Positions 23,528-35,377 of a stretch of 64,000 nt of DNA are shown here, piece by piece. This DNA comes from Phallusia mammillata (taxonomy: Eukaryota; Chordata; Ascidiacea; Phlebobranchia; Ascidiidae): assembly GCA_003260075.1 (NCBI GenBank), contig QLIY01000783.1, positions 1-64,000 on the forward strand, in the 5' to 3' direction. The notes beneath the pieces are model-generated. The model was not told the DNA's origin, searched no databases, and saw nothing but the letters and a program-made list of their open reading frames with translations. The translations under genes and the position numbers were made by a program. Positions within the stretch are counted from its first letter, which is position 1; each line of letters begins with the position of its first letter.

Positions 23528-24262
23528 ATTTTTGCTTGAAAATTTCCACATCAATTCTTTAACCGACAAACTTTTATGACTGTTCCTTTATGAAAAATTT
23601 TCTAATTTTAACTTACTTTGGCCATGTTGCATAAAATCTAAATGTTTCTAATACATATGTTTGCTAATTTATGTGATCAAACATTTTTACAAAAAAAAAT
23701 ATTGGTCAAAATAATTTATTCGAACAAATATGGATTGGTGTAATTGTCATTTTTAATCGGTCTGCTGCCGGTTTGTTGAATCTATCCAAGTGAAAGGCGT
23801 ACATTTGTAAATTTGTAACGCAACTTCAGTCCGTACGTGTGAGTAGCCTACATTTCGACCACAAAACACAATGTTTTCGTTTTAATTATGTAAATAAACG
23901 ATCGGCATGATTTATCATGTTGTCATGTTCCTTCAAATGCCAGTTGTTTCTTTGAGCACAAAACCACACAGGTTTTTAAAGTTTGCTTTCTAATTTCTTT
24001 TTTTCAAATTTGGGCAAACCAATTTTGAAAATAGCACCGGGTGTAATAAAGTCTTTCCTGGATTGTCTTTACTTTAATATCATAAACAAAACAATTAAAC
24101 TGAGAAAAAATAATACGACTAAATTTACAGTCAATGCTTTTAGTCATATGGACATGACTTTGTAAAATACTCAAACGTATGACATCTTTATGACATACAC
24201 AAATATTTTTTTCGCAGCGAACAGTCTTGAAAAATTACCAGTATCAAAAACAATTCGAGTTT
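23528..24262. other. Convergent intergenic region, no gene seen
   Basis: About 0.7 kb between the 3' ends of the Met-rich gene (plus) and C4-like gene A (minus). AT-rich, with possible polyadenylation signals at 23892 and 24043; no supported ORF. Confidence 0.5.
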
Positions 24263-27200
24263 TTACAGATATGAGCACACAACGCATGTCATTTCCCTTC
24301 CACTGACATAAGGCTCACACGGCACGTTATGACCGCATCTTATTTCAGATACGTAGAGATAAGCTCCGCTCTGGCTACCCTGTGTACCAAGATTAGCCTG
24401 TGGTGTATCATCAACACAAATATGACTGGAGGAATGTTTCGTGTCTGCGTATCCTCCTGTCATGATGTAACCTGTGTATTCGATCGTCCAACCATCAGGA
24501 CAAGTCTCACGACTTGGTATCATCAACTGGGAGTGAAACATTTTGTCATTGTTTTGAAATCTAAAACCGCATGTATGTAATTACTTTACTCGGGCTGCTA
24601 ACAAAGCAAACTGCACATGGAACTCCTTGATATTGTAAAGCTCCCTCTTCAATCAATGAGAGGTCGAACAATCCGTATCTGGCAGATGGATCGCGGTATT
24701 CAACACCGTACACATATGCGGGACCTAAAACACAACAAAAACAATTGTTATGATTTGAATTGACCTTACCATTTAAGACAAATTAAAGAGGCCCGCGAAA
24801 TCCCTTTGCGGTAATGACAAACGCAAATTCAATAAATCTTTTTACACCTTAGCTTCCAATGTTCCCTCGCAAACCTGCTGCTTTCTCGGGTTTATGGCAA
24901 TTTAAATGCTACCATGTTTATTAATGTGGATTTTGGTTTCTTTAAACATTCTCAAATTCATATTGGTTAACTGATTCAAACCATTTAATATTTCTTCGAA
25001 GTTGTACCAAAACCAAAAATCATTTAATATGAAAAAGCAAAAGGATGCAAGAGCAATAGGCGAATCGAAATTAAAACTGTAAATGACCTTGAACTCCATC
25101 AATATAACGCCCAGGTGTGTAAGTCGGATCACTGTGCAGGCATAAAAAGTCTGAGCCACCACCGACATGAGAATAATAAGATCCACCAGCATAACCTAAA
25201 CCAAATCGGTATGATTGACCTTCAGTAAATAATTTTTTTTAAGACTTACCTTCATAAACAAGTTGTGTTCCATCTTTGTTCGGGCAATCTCTTCTACCCC
25301 ACCTAATGTACGTTGTTCCTAAATATAAAAATCATTGCATGAGAATATTTGTGCAGTGATTGAAGGACATTTTTTGCTTACCTACATTTGTCAAATCAGG
25401 ACTGCCGAGATTTTCCTACAACACAATTCTGTGTAATATTAATTCTTGTTCGATGGTATAATAACGAATTTAACAAAAATTAAGTAATCTTGTTGGTAAA
25501 GTAATTTTTTGAAACAAAACCCACTTTTCATGTTACGTCAGTATTAAACGCAGAAATATTTGTATCGTTTAGAACAGGGGTGCACAACCTTTTTGCTAAG
25601 ACGGCCGCATCGCAGATTCTTATTTCACCAACGGCCGCCAATTACCTGCTTGTTTTTGTTTTTAAATTTATTATGTGAAAANNNNNNNNNNNNNNNNNNN
25701 NNNNNNNNNNNNNNNNNNNNNNNNNNNNNNNNNNNNNNNNNNNNNNNNNNNNNNNNNNNNNNNNNNNNNNNNNNNNNNNNNNNNNNNNNNNNNNNNNNNN
25801 NNNNNNNNNNNNNNNNNNNNNNNNNNNNNNNNNNNNNNNNNNNNNNNNNNNNNNNNNNNNNNNNNNNNNNNNNNNNNNNNNNNNNNNNNNNNNNNNNNNN
25901 NNNNNNNNNNNNNNNNNNNNNNNNNNNNNNNNNNNNNNNNNNNNNNNNNNNNNNNNNNNNNNNNNNNNNNNNNNNNNNNNNNNNNNNNNNNNNNNNNNNN
26001 NNNNNNNNNNNNNNNNNNNNNNNNNNNNNNNNNNNNNNNNACATAAGGCTCACACGGCACGTTATGACCGCATCTTATTTCAGATACGTAGAGATAAGCT
26101 CCGCTCTGGCTACCCTGTGTACCAAGATTAGCCTGTGGTGTATCATCAACACAAATATGACTGGAGGAATGTTTCGTGTCTGCGTATCCTCCTGTCATGA
26201 TGTAACCTGTGTATTCGATCGTCCAACCATCAGGACAAGTCTCACGACTTGGTATCATCAACTGGGAGTGAAACATTTTGTCATTGTTTTGAAATCTAAA
26301 ACCGCATGTATGTAATTACTTTACTCGGGCTGCTAACAAAGCAAACTGCACATGGAACTCCTTGATATTGTAAAGCTCCCTCTTCAATCAATGAGAGGTC
26401 GAACAATCCGTATCTGGCAGATGGATCGCGGTATTCAACACCGTACACATATGCGGGACCTAAAACACAACAAAAACAATTGTTATGATTTGAATTGACC
26501 TTACCATTTAAGACAAATTAAAGAGGCCCGCGAAATCCCTTTGCGGTAATGACAAACGCAAATTCAATAAATCTTTTTACACCTTAGCTTCCAATGTTCC
26601 CTCGCAAACCTGCTGCTTTCTCGGGTTTATGGCAATTTAAATGCTACCATGTTTATTAATGTGGATTTTGGTTTCTTTAAACATTCTCAAATTCATATTG
26701 GTTAACTGATTCAAACCATTTAATATTTCTTCGAAGTTGTACCAAAACCAAAAATCATTTAATATGAAAAAGCAAAAGGATGCAAGAGCAATAGGCGAAT
26801 CGAAATTAAAACTGTAAATGACCTTGAACTCCATCAATATAACGCCCAGGTGTGTAAGTCGGATCACTGTGCAGGCATAAAAAGTCTGAGCCACCACCGA
26901 CATGAGAATAATAAGATCCACCAGCATAACCTAAACCAAATCGGTATGATTGACCTTCAGTAAATAATTTTTTTTAAGACTTACCTTCATAAACAAGTTG
27001 TGTTCCATCTTTGTTCGGGCAATCTCTTCTACCCCACCTAATGTACGTTGTTCCTAAATATAAAAATCATTGCATGAGAATATTTGTGCAGTGATTGAAG
27101 GACATTTTTTGCTTACCTACATTTGTCAAATCAGGACTGCCGAGATTTTCCTACAACACAATTCTGTGTAATATTAATTCTTGTTCGATGGTATAATAAC

Positions 27201-28193
27201 GAATTTAACAAAAATTAAGTAATCTTGTTGGTAAAGTAATTTTTTGAAACAAAACCCACTTTTCATGTTACGTCAGTATTAAACGCAGAAATATTTGTAT
27301 CGTTTAGAACAGGGGTGCACAACCTTTTTGCTAAGACGGCCGCATATCGCAGATTCTTATTTCACCAACGGCCGCCAATTACCTGCTTGTTTTTGTTTTT
27401 AAATTTATTATGTGAAAATAGGGCTTGTCCCACACATAAACCATTTAATGGCGTACAAAAAGCCGGGATAATTTAAAACTTGATCCACAGATCGAGCTAA
27501 AGTAAACAGTCTGACGACCAGTCTATTTATGACGTCATAATCTATATTGTGACGCACGAGGTAACTGTTTATTTGCATTGTTTGCACACAATAGGCTTAT
27601 ATAAAGTGTGATGCACAGGGTCACTAGGCTGGTAATATTCTTTACAGTCTTACAAAATCTATTTAATGCAGTTTGAAAGTCAAAATATTTAGCAAAAGAG
27701 GTTTTTACGTCACGGCCGCCGGTGCATATATTTTAATAAACATGTTCACGGCCGCACAAAATCGTCTACACGGCCGCAGGTTGTGCACTCCTGGTTTAGA
27801 AGATGTGATCCAATTTATCCTTATTTACTGATGGTGTTCGTTTCTTAATGGCGTGCTTTTGTTCTTTCTGGTTGTTATTGACTTTTTGCTCTTGTTTTAG
27901 ACGGAAAAGTTCCTCTTCCACACTACCATCAACACAAATAAGCAAGACTGTGGTTAGAAACAAAGAGATAGTAATAAAATTACAAAGATATATTTAAAAA
28001 TGCTTATTTAAATCGTTTAAACTCAGCAACTTAGTTTTTCACAGCTTGCTAAGCCTCACCTTTTAAAATTCCTGAAAATTTGGTGTGTCAAGATTGCAAG
28101 AGAAACCAGCACACTTGCAAGAATAAATGTTCCTAACATTACTGGTTTGTGAGAAACTTTACGAATAGGTCTCGTATAACGCTGAAACTTCAT
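24263..28193 (-). CDS. C4-like gene A: type II membrane protein with short-chain collagen C4-like domain
   Basis: Exons in transcript order: 28193-28060, 27922-27829, 25415-25382, 25318-25250, 25195-25088, 24724-24585 and 24526-24263, giving 280 residues. Exons 3-7 also occur, duplicated, at 27150-26041 (see gap entry). The N terminus MKFQRYTRPIRKVSHK is basic, followed by one hydrophobic segment (VMLGTFILASVLVSLAIL) and no cleavable signal, so a type II anchor is likely. A charged stalk of about 30 residues ends in KKRTPS. The ectodomain has about ten Cys in two related halves (RRDCPNKDG...LCLHSD...PCAVC and ETCPDGW...HICVDD...TCVVC), matching the C-terminal non-collagenous region of invertebrate proteins annotated as short-chain collagen C4. 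No Gly-X-Y collagen helix is present. Function unknown; cell-surface recognition or matrix binding is inference. A hAT element (27310-27793) sits in intron 2. Confidence 0.82.
25575..25681. mobile_element. Truncated hAT-like element running into the N gap
   Basis: It starts CAGGGGTGCACAACC and is the same insertion as the complete element at 27310-27793 (same flank GTTTAGAA, offset 1735 bases), cut by the gap. It differs by a 2-base indel near 25609. Confidence 0.75.
25682..26040. other. Assembly gap of 359 N, flanked by duplicated sequence
   Basis: The 1.38 kb to its left (24306-25681) is repeated to its right (26041-27418) at a constant offset of 1735 and essentially without differences. 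The right flank begins exactly where genes A and B become identical, suggesting a contig that started at a collapsed repeat. Most likely both flanks are one locus. Confidence 0.85.
26041..27418. repeat. Second copy of C4-like gene A exons 3-7 (probable assembly duplicate)
   Basis: It contains exon 7 (partial, 26261-26041), exon 6 (26459-26320), exon 5 (26930-26823), exon 4 (27053-26985) and exon 3 (27150-27117), all identical to those at 24306-25415. This copy is contiguous with exons 1 and 2 of gene A; the left copy carries the only complete stop exon. A genuine tandem duplication is possible but would require the left copy to lack exons 1-2. Confidence 0.75.
27310..27793. mobile_element. 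hAT-like element in intron 2 of C4-like gene A
   Basis: This 484-bp element begins CAGGGGTGCACAACC and ends GTTGTGCACTCCTG, flanked by exact GTTTAGAA repeats (27302-27309 and 27794-27801). Same family as 8580-9082. It ends about 35 bases from the exon 2 donor site. Confidence 0.88.
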
Positions 28194-29339
28194 CTTGATT
28201 TGACACAAGTTTGATTAGCAAGACCGCAACCAAAAGTCGAAAGAGATATTTCCTCGATACAACAGACTAGTTAGAAACTGTGAAAGTGAGGATGTCTCAG
28301 CGCAACTCGGCAAGTGCAAATATTATCAACAGTCAATGTAAAACACAAGAACAACACGCTTTTAGTTTATGTAAGACACAGACGTTATCAGCACTCGATG
28401 TAATATCAGCCTAGTACGCATAATCGTAATCGTGTCAAGCTGGGTGTTGTTTTTGTATTTAGAAAAGGCAGTAAATATTAGTCTTAAACCCTCGCTCGAA
28501 AACAACCGTTGGCTAAATCCAAGTGTGTTGCGGAGCTCTTAACCAAACTTGTCTTGACTTTGATTTTCATGACTCTTAACCAGACTCTTGTGTTTTACTG
28601 TGTAAGTTTGCATACGCAAGACGCCCATTAGTGAAACCAGTTTGTGGCCTCTCTTTGGCTTTAGTGGTGAGCCGTTACTACAGGATTCGTTTTTTTTTTT
28701 GGTTTAAGAGAGATGGGGCTTACCACCTGGAAGATCTTGTAGCCAAATTCTCAATGCTGACAAAATAATTTCATAACAATACCATGTTTTTAAAACAACA
28801 GTATTTTAAATGCCACAGGAATTATTCATGGGAAACAGTTGAATAAATAAAAGTTAGTAGTTGACAATATGAGTTTATAAGCTTGTCCAGAACTGAAATA
28901 AAAAATGGGTTATCTAATAGTATCTATAGCGTTACACGCCCGTTTTTGTTAGTTTTTGTTACCGCATTTACAATATTTCGGTAATGATTGGTTGCCTATA
29001 GTAATTACAATTTCCAGCGTGACGGCAAAATTTGTCCCATAGAAGGATAATCAACGGGCCGTCAGTGCTCTACCGCCCTCTCCTGATAACTTTTACGGCA
29101 ACTGTTGGTCTCACTACAGCAAGTTTAAATCTGTGACATTTATTTTCACTCGAAAATGATCAAATCACAGCCTAAAATTTGTTCTTATAAATTTAACAAA
29201 AATTAATACCACAATATTTACAAGCGAATTACTATGACAAATTAAATTAACATTGTCTGGAATGTATATGCATGGCATAGGCTAGATATAGGTACCTTTA
29301 CACTTTTTTGCCTTTACCAAAGCTTGAAGAAAATTTCCA
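28194..29339. other. No gene seen
   Basis: Upstream flank of gene A. Around 29060 there is a short relic (GTGCTCTACCGCCC) of a segment that recurs at about 30030, 34100, 34980 and 46000. No supported ORF. Confidence 0.4.
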
Positions 29340-29750
29340 GTCATTTCCAGTTATTATGTAACCTGTATATTCGATCGTGCAACCACCAGGACAAGTCTCA
29401 CATCAACTGGAAATGTGTGTTTGTTAAATTGTTGATTTAAAAAGGATCACTTTGCTTTCACTTACTTTAGTTGGGCTGCTGACAAAGCAAACTGCACATG
29501 GGACTACTTGATATTGTAAAACTTTTTCTTTAATTAAAGAAAGATCGAACAATCTGTACAATGTTGATGAGTCGCAATATTCCACATCATACACATTTGA
29601 CGAACCTGACATCTCTACAAAAACAATCGTGACATCTTGTTTCGACATTTTATAAAATAAATATAAATGACCTTGAAATAATGTCCAAGGTGTGTAGATC
29701 GGATCACTGTTAAGGCATAAAAAGTCAAAACCTCCGTCAAAAAATATCTC
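29340..29750 (-). pseudogene. Decayed C4-like gene copy (exons 5-7 relics)
   Basis: Recognisable relics in order: exon 5 (about 29750-29669, encoding FLCLNSDPIYTP), exon 6 (about 29606-29467, encoding PCAVCFVSSPTK) and a truncated exon 7 (about 29408-29352, around ACCTGTATATTCGATCG). Exons 1-4 are not found and the exon 7 relic is cut by a deletion after the start of the ETCPDGW region. It sits between genes A and B in the same orientation. Confidence 0.75.
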
Positions 29751-30694
29751 GAAACCAGGACACATTTCTATCCACCGGTGCCCTAGTTGTTGTTGCACCA
29801 GGGTTTAAATTCACTTATGATTTACAGGAATGTCATAAATCTGTTATGTTAATAACGTTAAAGCTTAGATTTTATAAAATGTTACGTGGTATAGGAAGTG
29901 CTCAGGAGACGATTCATTTGCATTCGACCTTGTTTTCATATTCATTACGATGGTGCACCCCAACGTTTTGAAGAATGTCATTGGTGCACACTGAAATAAA
30001 AAAAAATGAGAAGAAAGGCTCCATAGAAGTTACAGTGCTCTAGCGCCAATTCCCGGTATTTTTTTAAGACAAACGGCGCTTTGAAAGACAAACGGCCTGT
30101 TCCAAAACGCTCAGTGGTACTAGTTTTTTATTCAAAACTTGTGTTTTTGCCCGTACATGTATTGTATATCATGTATTATCAATTCTATATGTATGACATA
30201 CGTAATATAAGTTATTCACAATGTTGTTTATATTTTTTCACTACCAATACTTTTAGGGGAATTTCCGGAATATAAAAATACAAAAAAATACTAGTATTTG
30301 CAATCAACTTCTTGACATAAGGCTGAATTGATACGTTTTAACCCATTCTTATTTCAGCCTCAAAGAAATTAGTTTCTTGTTGTTGTCCTTCCGTTAACAG
30401 AACATAACTGGCTTTAAAAAAATGATTTTCACTCGATTTCAATTAATACACTGCGACGGTTTATAGGTCAAAATGTTTTTAGCCAATACGGTATCAACAA
30501 TTTATAACTCACACACAATAAAACACTAATGAACAATCACCACAAAAGGTTTACGTAAAATTACCTTCACAAATGAATTATTTCATCTATACAATGCTAT
30601 GTCACATAACAGGGCTTTGTACAATAGTTACATGTGTGACATTTTAATGATAAAATCAAGTATTTTCTCATTTTTTTAGAATTAAACGTTGTTT

Positions 30695-32476
30695 TTAAAG
30701 ATAGGAGCACACAACACATGTTATTTCTCTTCCACTAACATAAGGCTCACACGGCACGTTATGACCGCATCTTATTTCAGATACGTAGAGATAAGCTCCG
30801 CTCTGGCTACCCTGTGTACCAAGATTAGCCTGTGGTGTATCATCAACACAAATATGACTGGAGGAATGTTTCGTGTCTGCGTATCCTCCTGTCATGATGT
30901 AACCTGTGTATTCGATCGTCCAACCATCAGGACAAGTCTCACGACTTGGTATCATCAACTGGGAGTGAAACATTTTGTCATTGTTTTGAAATCTAAAACC
31001 GCATGTATGTAATTACTTTACTCGGGCTGCTAACAAAGCAAACTGCACATGGAACTCCTTGATATTGTAAAGCTCCCTCTTCAATCAATGAGAGGTCGAA
31101 CAATCCGTATCTGGCAGATGGATCGCGGTATTCAACACCGTACACATATGCGGGACCTAAAAGACAACAAAAACAATTGTTTCAATTTGGATTGACCGTA
31201 ACATTTCGACATTTATACTTAGCCGTGTTGAAAATAAAAGGTACCAGGTAAATCCCGTTGTGATAATAGCAAATTCAAAACAAATATTTTCACTCAACAG
31301 CTTTCAATGCCCCCTCACAGACCTGCTACTTTTTTCGGATTGTAGCAATTTAAATGCTACCATGTTTATTAATGTGGACTTTGGTTTATAACAATCGGAA
31401 ATTTATTTTGGTTGACTGATTTGAAACCAATAATTATTTTATCCCAACGAAACCAAAAGTTCATTTGAAACGGAAAAGCAAAGGGAAGCGCAATTGACGA
31501 CTCAACATTAAAACTGTGAATGACCTTGAACTCCGCCGATATAACGTCCAGGTGTGTAAGTCGGATCACTGTGTAGACATAAAAAATCAGAACCACCACC
31601 GACATGAGAATAAAAAGATCCACCAGCGTAACCTTAACAAATCATTATTATTGACCTACAGCAATTAAACATTTTGAGATTTACCTTCATAAACAAGTTG
31701 TGTTCCATCTTTGTTTGGGCAGCCCCCCCCCCTCTTCTACCCCACCTAATGTACGTTGTTCCTAAATATAAAAATCATTGTATTGGGGTATTGGGGATTA
31801 GGCCGTTGTGCTGTAGCAGTGGAAGCAGGATATTTTTCTCACCTTGACTTGTCAAATTTTGACTGCCGAGATTTTCCTATAACACAATTCCGTGTAATGT
31901 TAGTTCTTGTTTGGTGGTATGGCACACTTAACAAGATAGGTTCTAATATATTAATCTATCTTATCCTTTTTTTATTCAGACATATATCAAGGTTACATGT
32001 TTTAGCTAAGTCTTGATCATAAAGCTTTTTTGTAAACAAAACCAATTTGACTTATATAGGTCGGTATTAAACGCAGAAATAGTTGTATCATATAGAAAAT
32101 AGGTTCAGTTTGTCCACATTTACCGATGGTGTTCTTTTCCTGATGGCGTGTTTTTGTTCATTCTGATTGTTACTGGCTTTTTGCTCTTGTTTCAGACGGA
32201 AAAGTTCCTCTTCCACACTAGCATCAACACAAATTAGCAAACTATGGTGAAACAAAGACATGGTAATAAAATTACACAGAGATTATAAAAAAGCTACGTT
32301 TAAACTCCGCAACTTACTTTTTCGCAAGTTTGTAAAACTGACCTTTTAAAATTCCTGAAAACCTGGTGTGTCAAGATAGCAAGAGAAACTAGCACACTTG
32401 CAAGAATAAATGTTCCTAACATTACTGGTTTGTGAGAAACTTTACGAACAGGTCTCGTATAACGCTGAAAATTCAT
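30695..32476 (-). CDS. C4-like gene B: type II membrane protein, frame broken by a C run
   Basis: Exons in transcript order: 32476-32343, 32217-32124, 31876-31843, 31761-31685, 31632-31525, 31156-31017 and 30958-30695. The structure is the same as gene A, with N terminus MNFQRYTRPVRKVSHK, one membrane segment, stalk ending RKRTPS and the C4-like ectodomain. Exon 4 is 77 bp instead of 69 because the + strand reads ten C (31723-31732) where the other genes have ATCT, shifting the frame inside RRDCPNKDG. Since similar homopolymers mark other suspicious sites in this window, I consider it an assembly error, though a real allele is not excluded. Exons 6-7 and the intron between them are identical to gene A while introns outside that tract differ, suggesting gene conversion. 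Predicted length 280 residues if the frame is intact. Confidence 0.8.
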
Positions 32477-32859
32477 CTTGATATGACACAAGTTTGGTTT
32501 CCAAGACTGAAACAGTTACCACTGTAAAACACAAGAACAACACGCTTTTAGTTTATGTAAGACACACAAGTTTCCTGTACTCGATGTATAAGTAGCTCAC
32601 GCGGTGATCGTAATCATGTAAAGCTAGGCCTGGAGCGAAAACTTTGTTTGTGTATTTGGAAAAGGCGGTAAGTCTTAGTCTTAAACGCTAGATAGCAACT
32701 GTTGGCTAAATTCAGGGATGTTGAGAGTTTATATAATCAGAATTTATTTTCATAAGCACAAAAATTGCAAAAACGTTTGTTGGTGACATACGGATGTGTG
32801 CGCTTTGTATTCACTAAACGAATTCTTGTATGCATGTTAAAATGCATTTGAATTTTCAT

Positions 32860-33195
32860 TACGTAACCTGTGTATTCGATAATCCAACCATAGCAGGTCA
32901 AGTCTCACGATTTGGTACAATTAAATGAAAATACAACAATTTTTTTTATAAAATCTGACAATGGTTGGGCTCCTAACAAAGAAACTTGCGCATGGGGAAC
33001 TGGAACTCTTTGAAATTTTAAAACTTTCTCTTCAATCAATGAAAGATCAAACAATCTGTAAAAACGGGTTGCGTCGCGATATCCCACAACGTGCGAGTAA
33101 AACAATCCCACTTACAAGAATAAATAACCCTATCATCAAAGCTTTGTGAGATGTTTACAAACTGTTCTCGTATATAACATTGAAACTTCATCTTT
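32860..33195 (-). pseudogene. Decayed C4-like gene copy with exon 6 fused to exon 1
   Basis: From right to left on the minus strand: an exon 1 relic (about 33193-33100, complementary to AACATTGAAACTTCATC), then an exon 6 relic (about 33095-32960) and an exon 7 relic (about 32925-32861, around TGTGTATTCGATAATCC). Exons 2-5 are missing, so the copy carries an internal deletion. Not translatable. Confidence 0.65.
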
Positions 33196-34974
33196 CGTTG
33201 ACGAAATTTAAGTAGCTACTGCATAAGCAAGAGATTTTCCAAAAGGTACAGGCGGATATATTTCTTCACAAAATTGACCTTGTTGTTTTTGGCACAGGGA
33301 AATTTTAACATAGAAATTAATGAAACACAATAATACAAGACGTTTTTTACATAAGATGTAGAGTTATGATGAGTAATCGCTAAATCGTAAAGCTAAAATA
33401 ATTTGCACAAGCGTAAATTTGTTGTCAAATTTGGGAAAAGTAACCTGCAAAACAGCCGTCGACTAGTCCAAACGTTTTTGCACCATTCTTAAAAAGAGTT
33501 TACAACACACAAACAGAGATCCTTGAAACAACACTTCGTTGAACTTTGGTAGCAACAATGAAAGTCTAAACTAGTGCCAGGTGCTACAAGATTACGTTAA
33601 AAGATCAGTGATAGTATCTACCGCTACAACAACAACTCGAATGATTTTAGTATTGAAAGCTTTGCAACGTTGAATCGATTTTTTTTTCATGATGACAACC
33701 TTTAAACAAACAGTGGCGATTTTTCAACCCATTATCAGCTTTTACAATTAAAAAGTTGCAGATTTTAACATATTAAAATGTAGTTGGTTTTGAGAATGTG
33801 GTTTAAATTCCCTTTAGATTTCCAGGATTGTCATTAGTCTGTAATGATTTCCAGATTGCCAGGATTGTCATTAGTCTGTAACTTTTAAGTTTAGATTCCA
33901 TAAAATCGCTAAGCCGTAAAAGTTGTTTTAAAATATTACGTGGCATAGTAACCACTAACCAAGAAGGCGAATGGCTTGCATATAATTTTTTTTCCACATT
34001 CGCATCAATGGTGTGCCCCAAACGTTTTTAAGAATTTCGTTGGTGCCCCCTGGATTAAAAAAGTTTGAGAAATAAGGCTCCAGAGAAAGTTGCGGAGCTC
34101 TAGCGTCCACTATTGGTAATTATTTTAAAGCTTAACGGCGCTGAAGGCCTGTTTTCAAACGCTCACTCGTGGTAGCTTTTGTTGTAAGCTTACAAGAACT
34201 TGTGTTTTTGCCTAAACGTGTATTACATATTATGTATGATGAATTCCTCATATATAACATACATAATATACGTTATATATTTTACAATGTTGTTTAATTT
34301 TTGCCATTACCAACACGTTAGGGCACTTTCCTGAATCTAAAGATTAAAATAAATACTAGTATTGGCAATTAACTTACAAACACTGGTTAGGCTATTAGTT
34401 TTTATATGCATGGAACTTATTTCGAAAAAAAATATTATTAGTTTTTCAAATTAGAAAGTTTGGAACTATTTGCGGAATGTAACCTAATAAAGCATAATTG
34501 TGTTGAGAGTGTGTTTTAAATTACTTAAGTATTGTAGGGATGCCATTAAACTTTTTATTCTGTATGAAATCACCTTGTAGTAAAAAGCGTTTTAAAATGA
34601 TACAGGTCCACAAGCCTAAAAAGTTAAAAACCACGAATGCAAATAACTTGGATATGACCATTTTTTCCATATTTACATACAGTGTTTTTTTAAGGTGTTT
34701 TGGGGGACCGAAACGGTCCCCCAAATTTCTCAAGCGGTTTCCCAAAATTTGCCAGTAGCCTAATAAATAATTCGTTTAAGCAAATATGGCTATTTTTTGG
34801 TATATAAATGAAACACTTGCGGTCTCTTAAAACTACTTAGCGGTCACCCAAACCAAACCTTAAAAAAAACCTGTTTACATAAATGTTGCGCCCCAAAGTT
34901 TTAGGTATTTTATAGGTTTTTATAAGTGGAAAGGGGTAAATTTACTTTGGACGCGAGCTCTAGCAACACAGCAG
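33196..34974. other. No gene seen; diverged intergenic duplication
   Basis: The segment around 33960-34330 is a diverged copy of 29940-30260 (shared GTGTGCCCC/GTGCACCCC and CTCTAGCG blocks). A short tandem repeat of about 36 bp lies at 33813-33880 (ATTGTCATTAGTCTGTAA twice). A hairpin with a 12-bp stem is at 34699-34725. Confidence 0.5.
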
Positions 34975-35200
34975 GCGTGCTCTAGCGCCCACTCCTGTCA
35001 TGTTTTTTTAAGGCTAAGCGGCACTGGAGACCTGTTTAAAAAATGCTTTCCGCTGGTAGTTTTTTTCTATTTGTCCCGCGTGATAGCGATAGAAGTGCAA
35101 AACCAGCAAGTAAAAGAAAATATCATGTAGTGACTCTCATCCTCATCTTTTAATTTCTGGCTCATTAATCTCTTTCCGATCAGAGCACAAACTTCAGGTT
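34975..35200 (-). pseudogene. Relic of the 3' end of the nuclear protein gene at 46061
   Basis: The sequence aligns with 46000-46190: CCGCGTGATAGCGATAGAAG here against CCGCGTGATGGCGATAGAGG there, followed by ACCAGCAAGT and CTCATCCTCATCTTT in both. It includes the stop region and last codons of that gene plus 3' flank, but is decayed. It lies just downstream of C4-like gene C. Confidence 0.7.
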
Positions 35201-35377
35201 CCCCCTTCTCTCTCCAATAAAAAAGCATTCAAGAAACACATAACATAACACCTCAATATTTATACATTAAATTAGCATCACAGATAAAATTTGCCCATAC
35301 TCGCTCATAGCAATGGATTTGTGCGATATACATGCGTATATATTTGTAATTACAAAAATTAGTTGAGCTTCTGGTTT

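Noticed and set aside
24329-24580. Plus-strand ORFs over the last C4-like exons (also 30689-31012)
   Set aside because: They are antisense to exon 7 of genes A and B, which is conserved in frame across four genes on the minus strand.
25560-26315. Long ORFs spanning 25560-26315 on both strands
   Set aside because: They consist mostly of unknown bases from the N gap, with antisense of C4-like exons or hAT ends on the sides. The same applies to 60433-60880.
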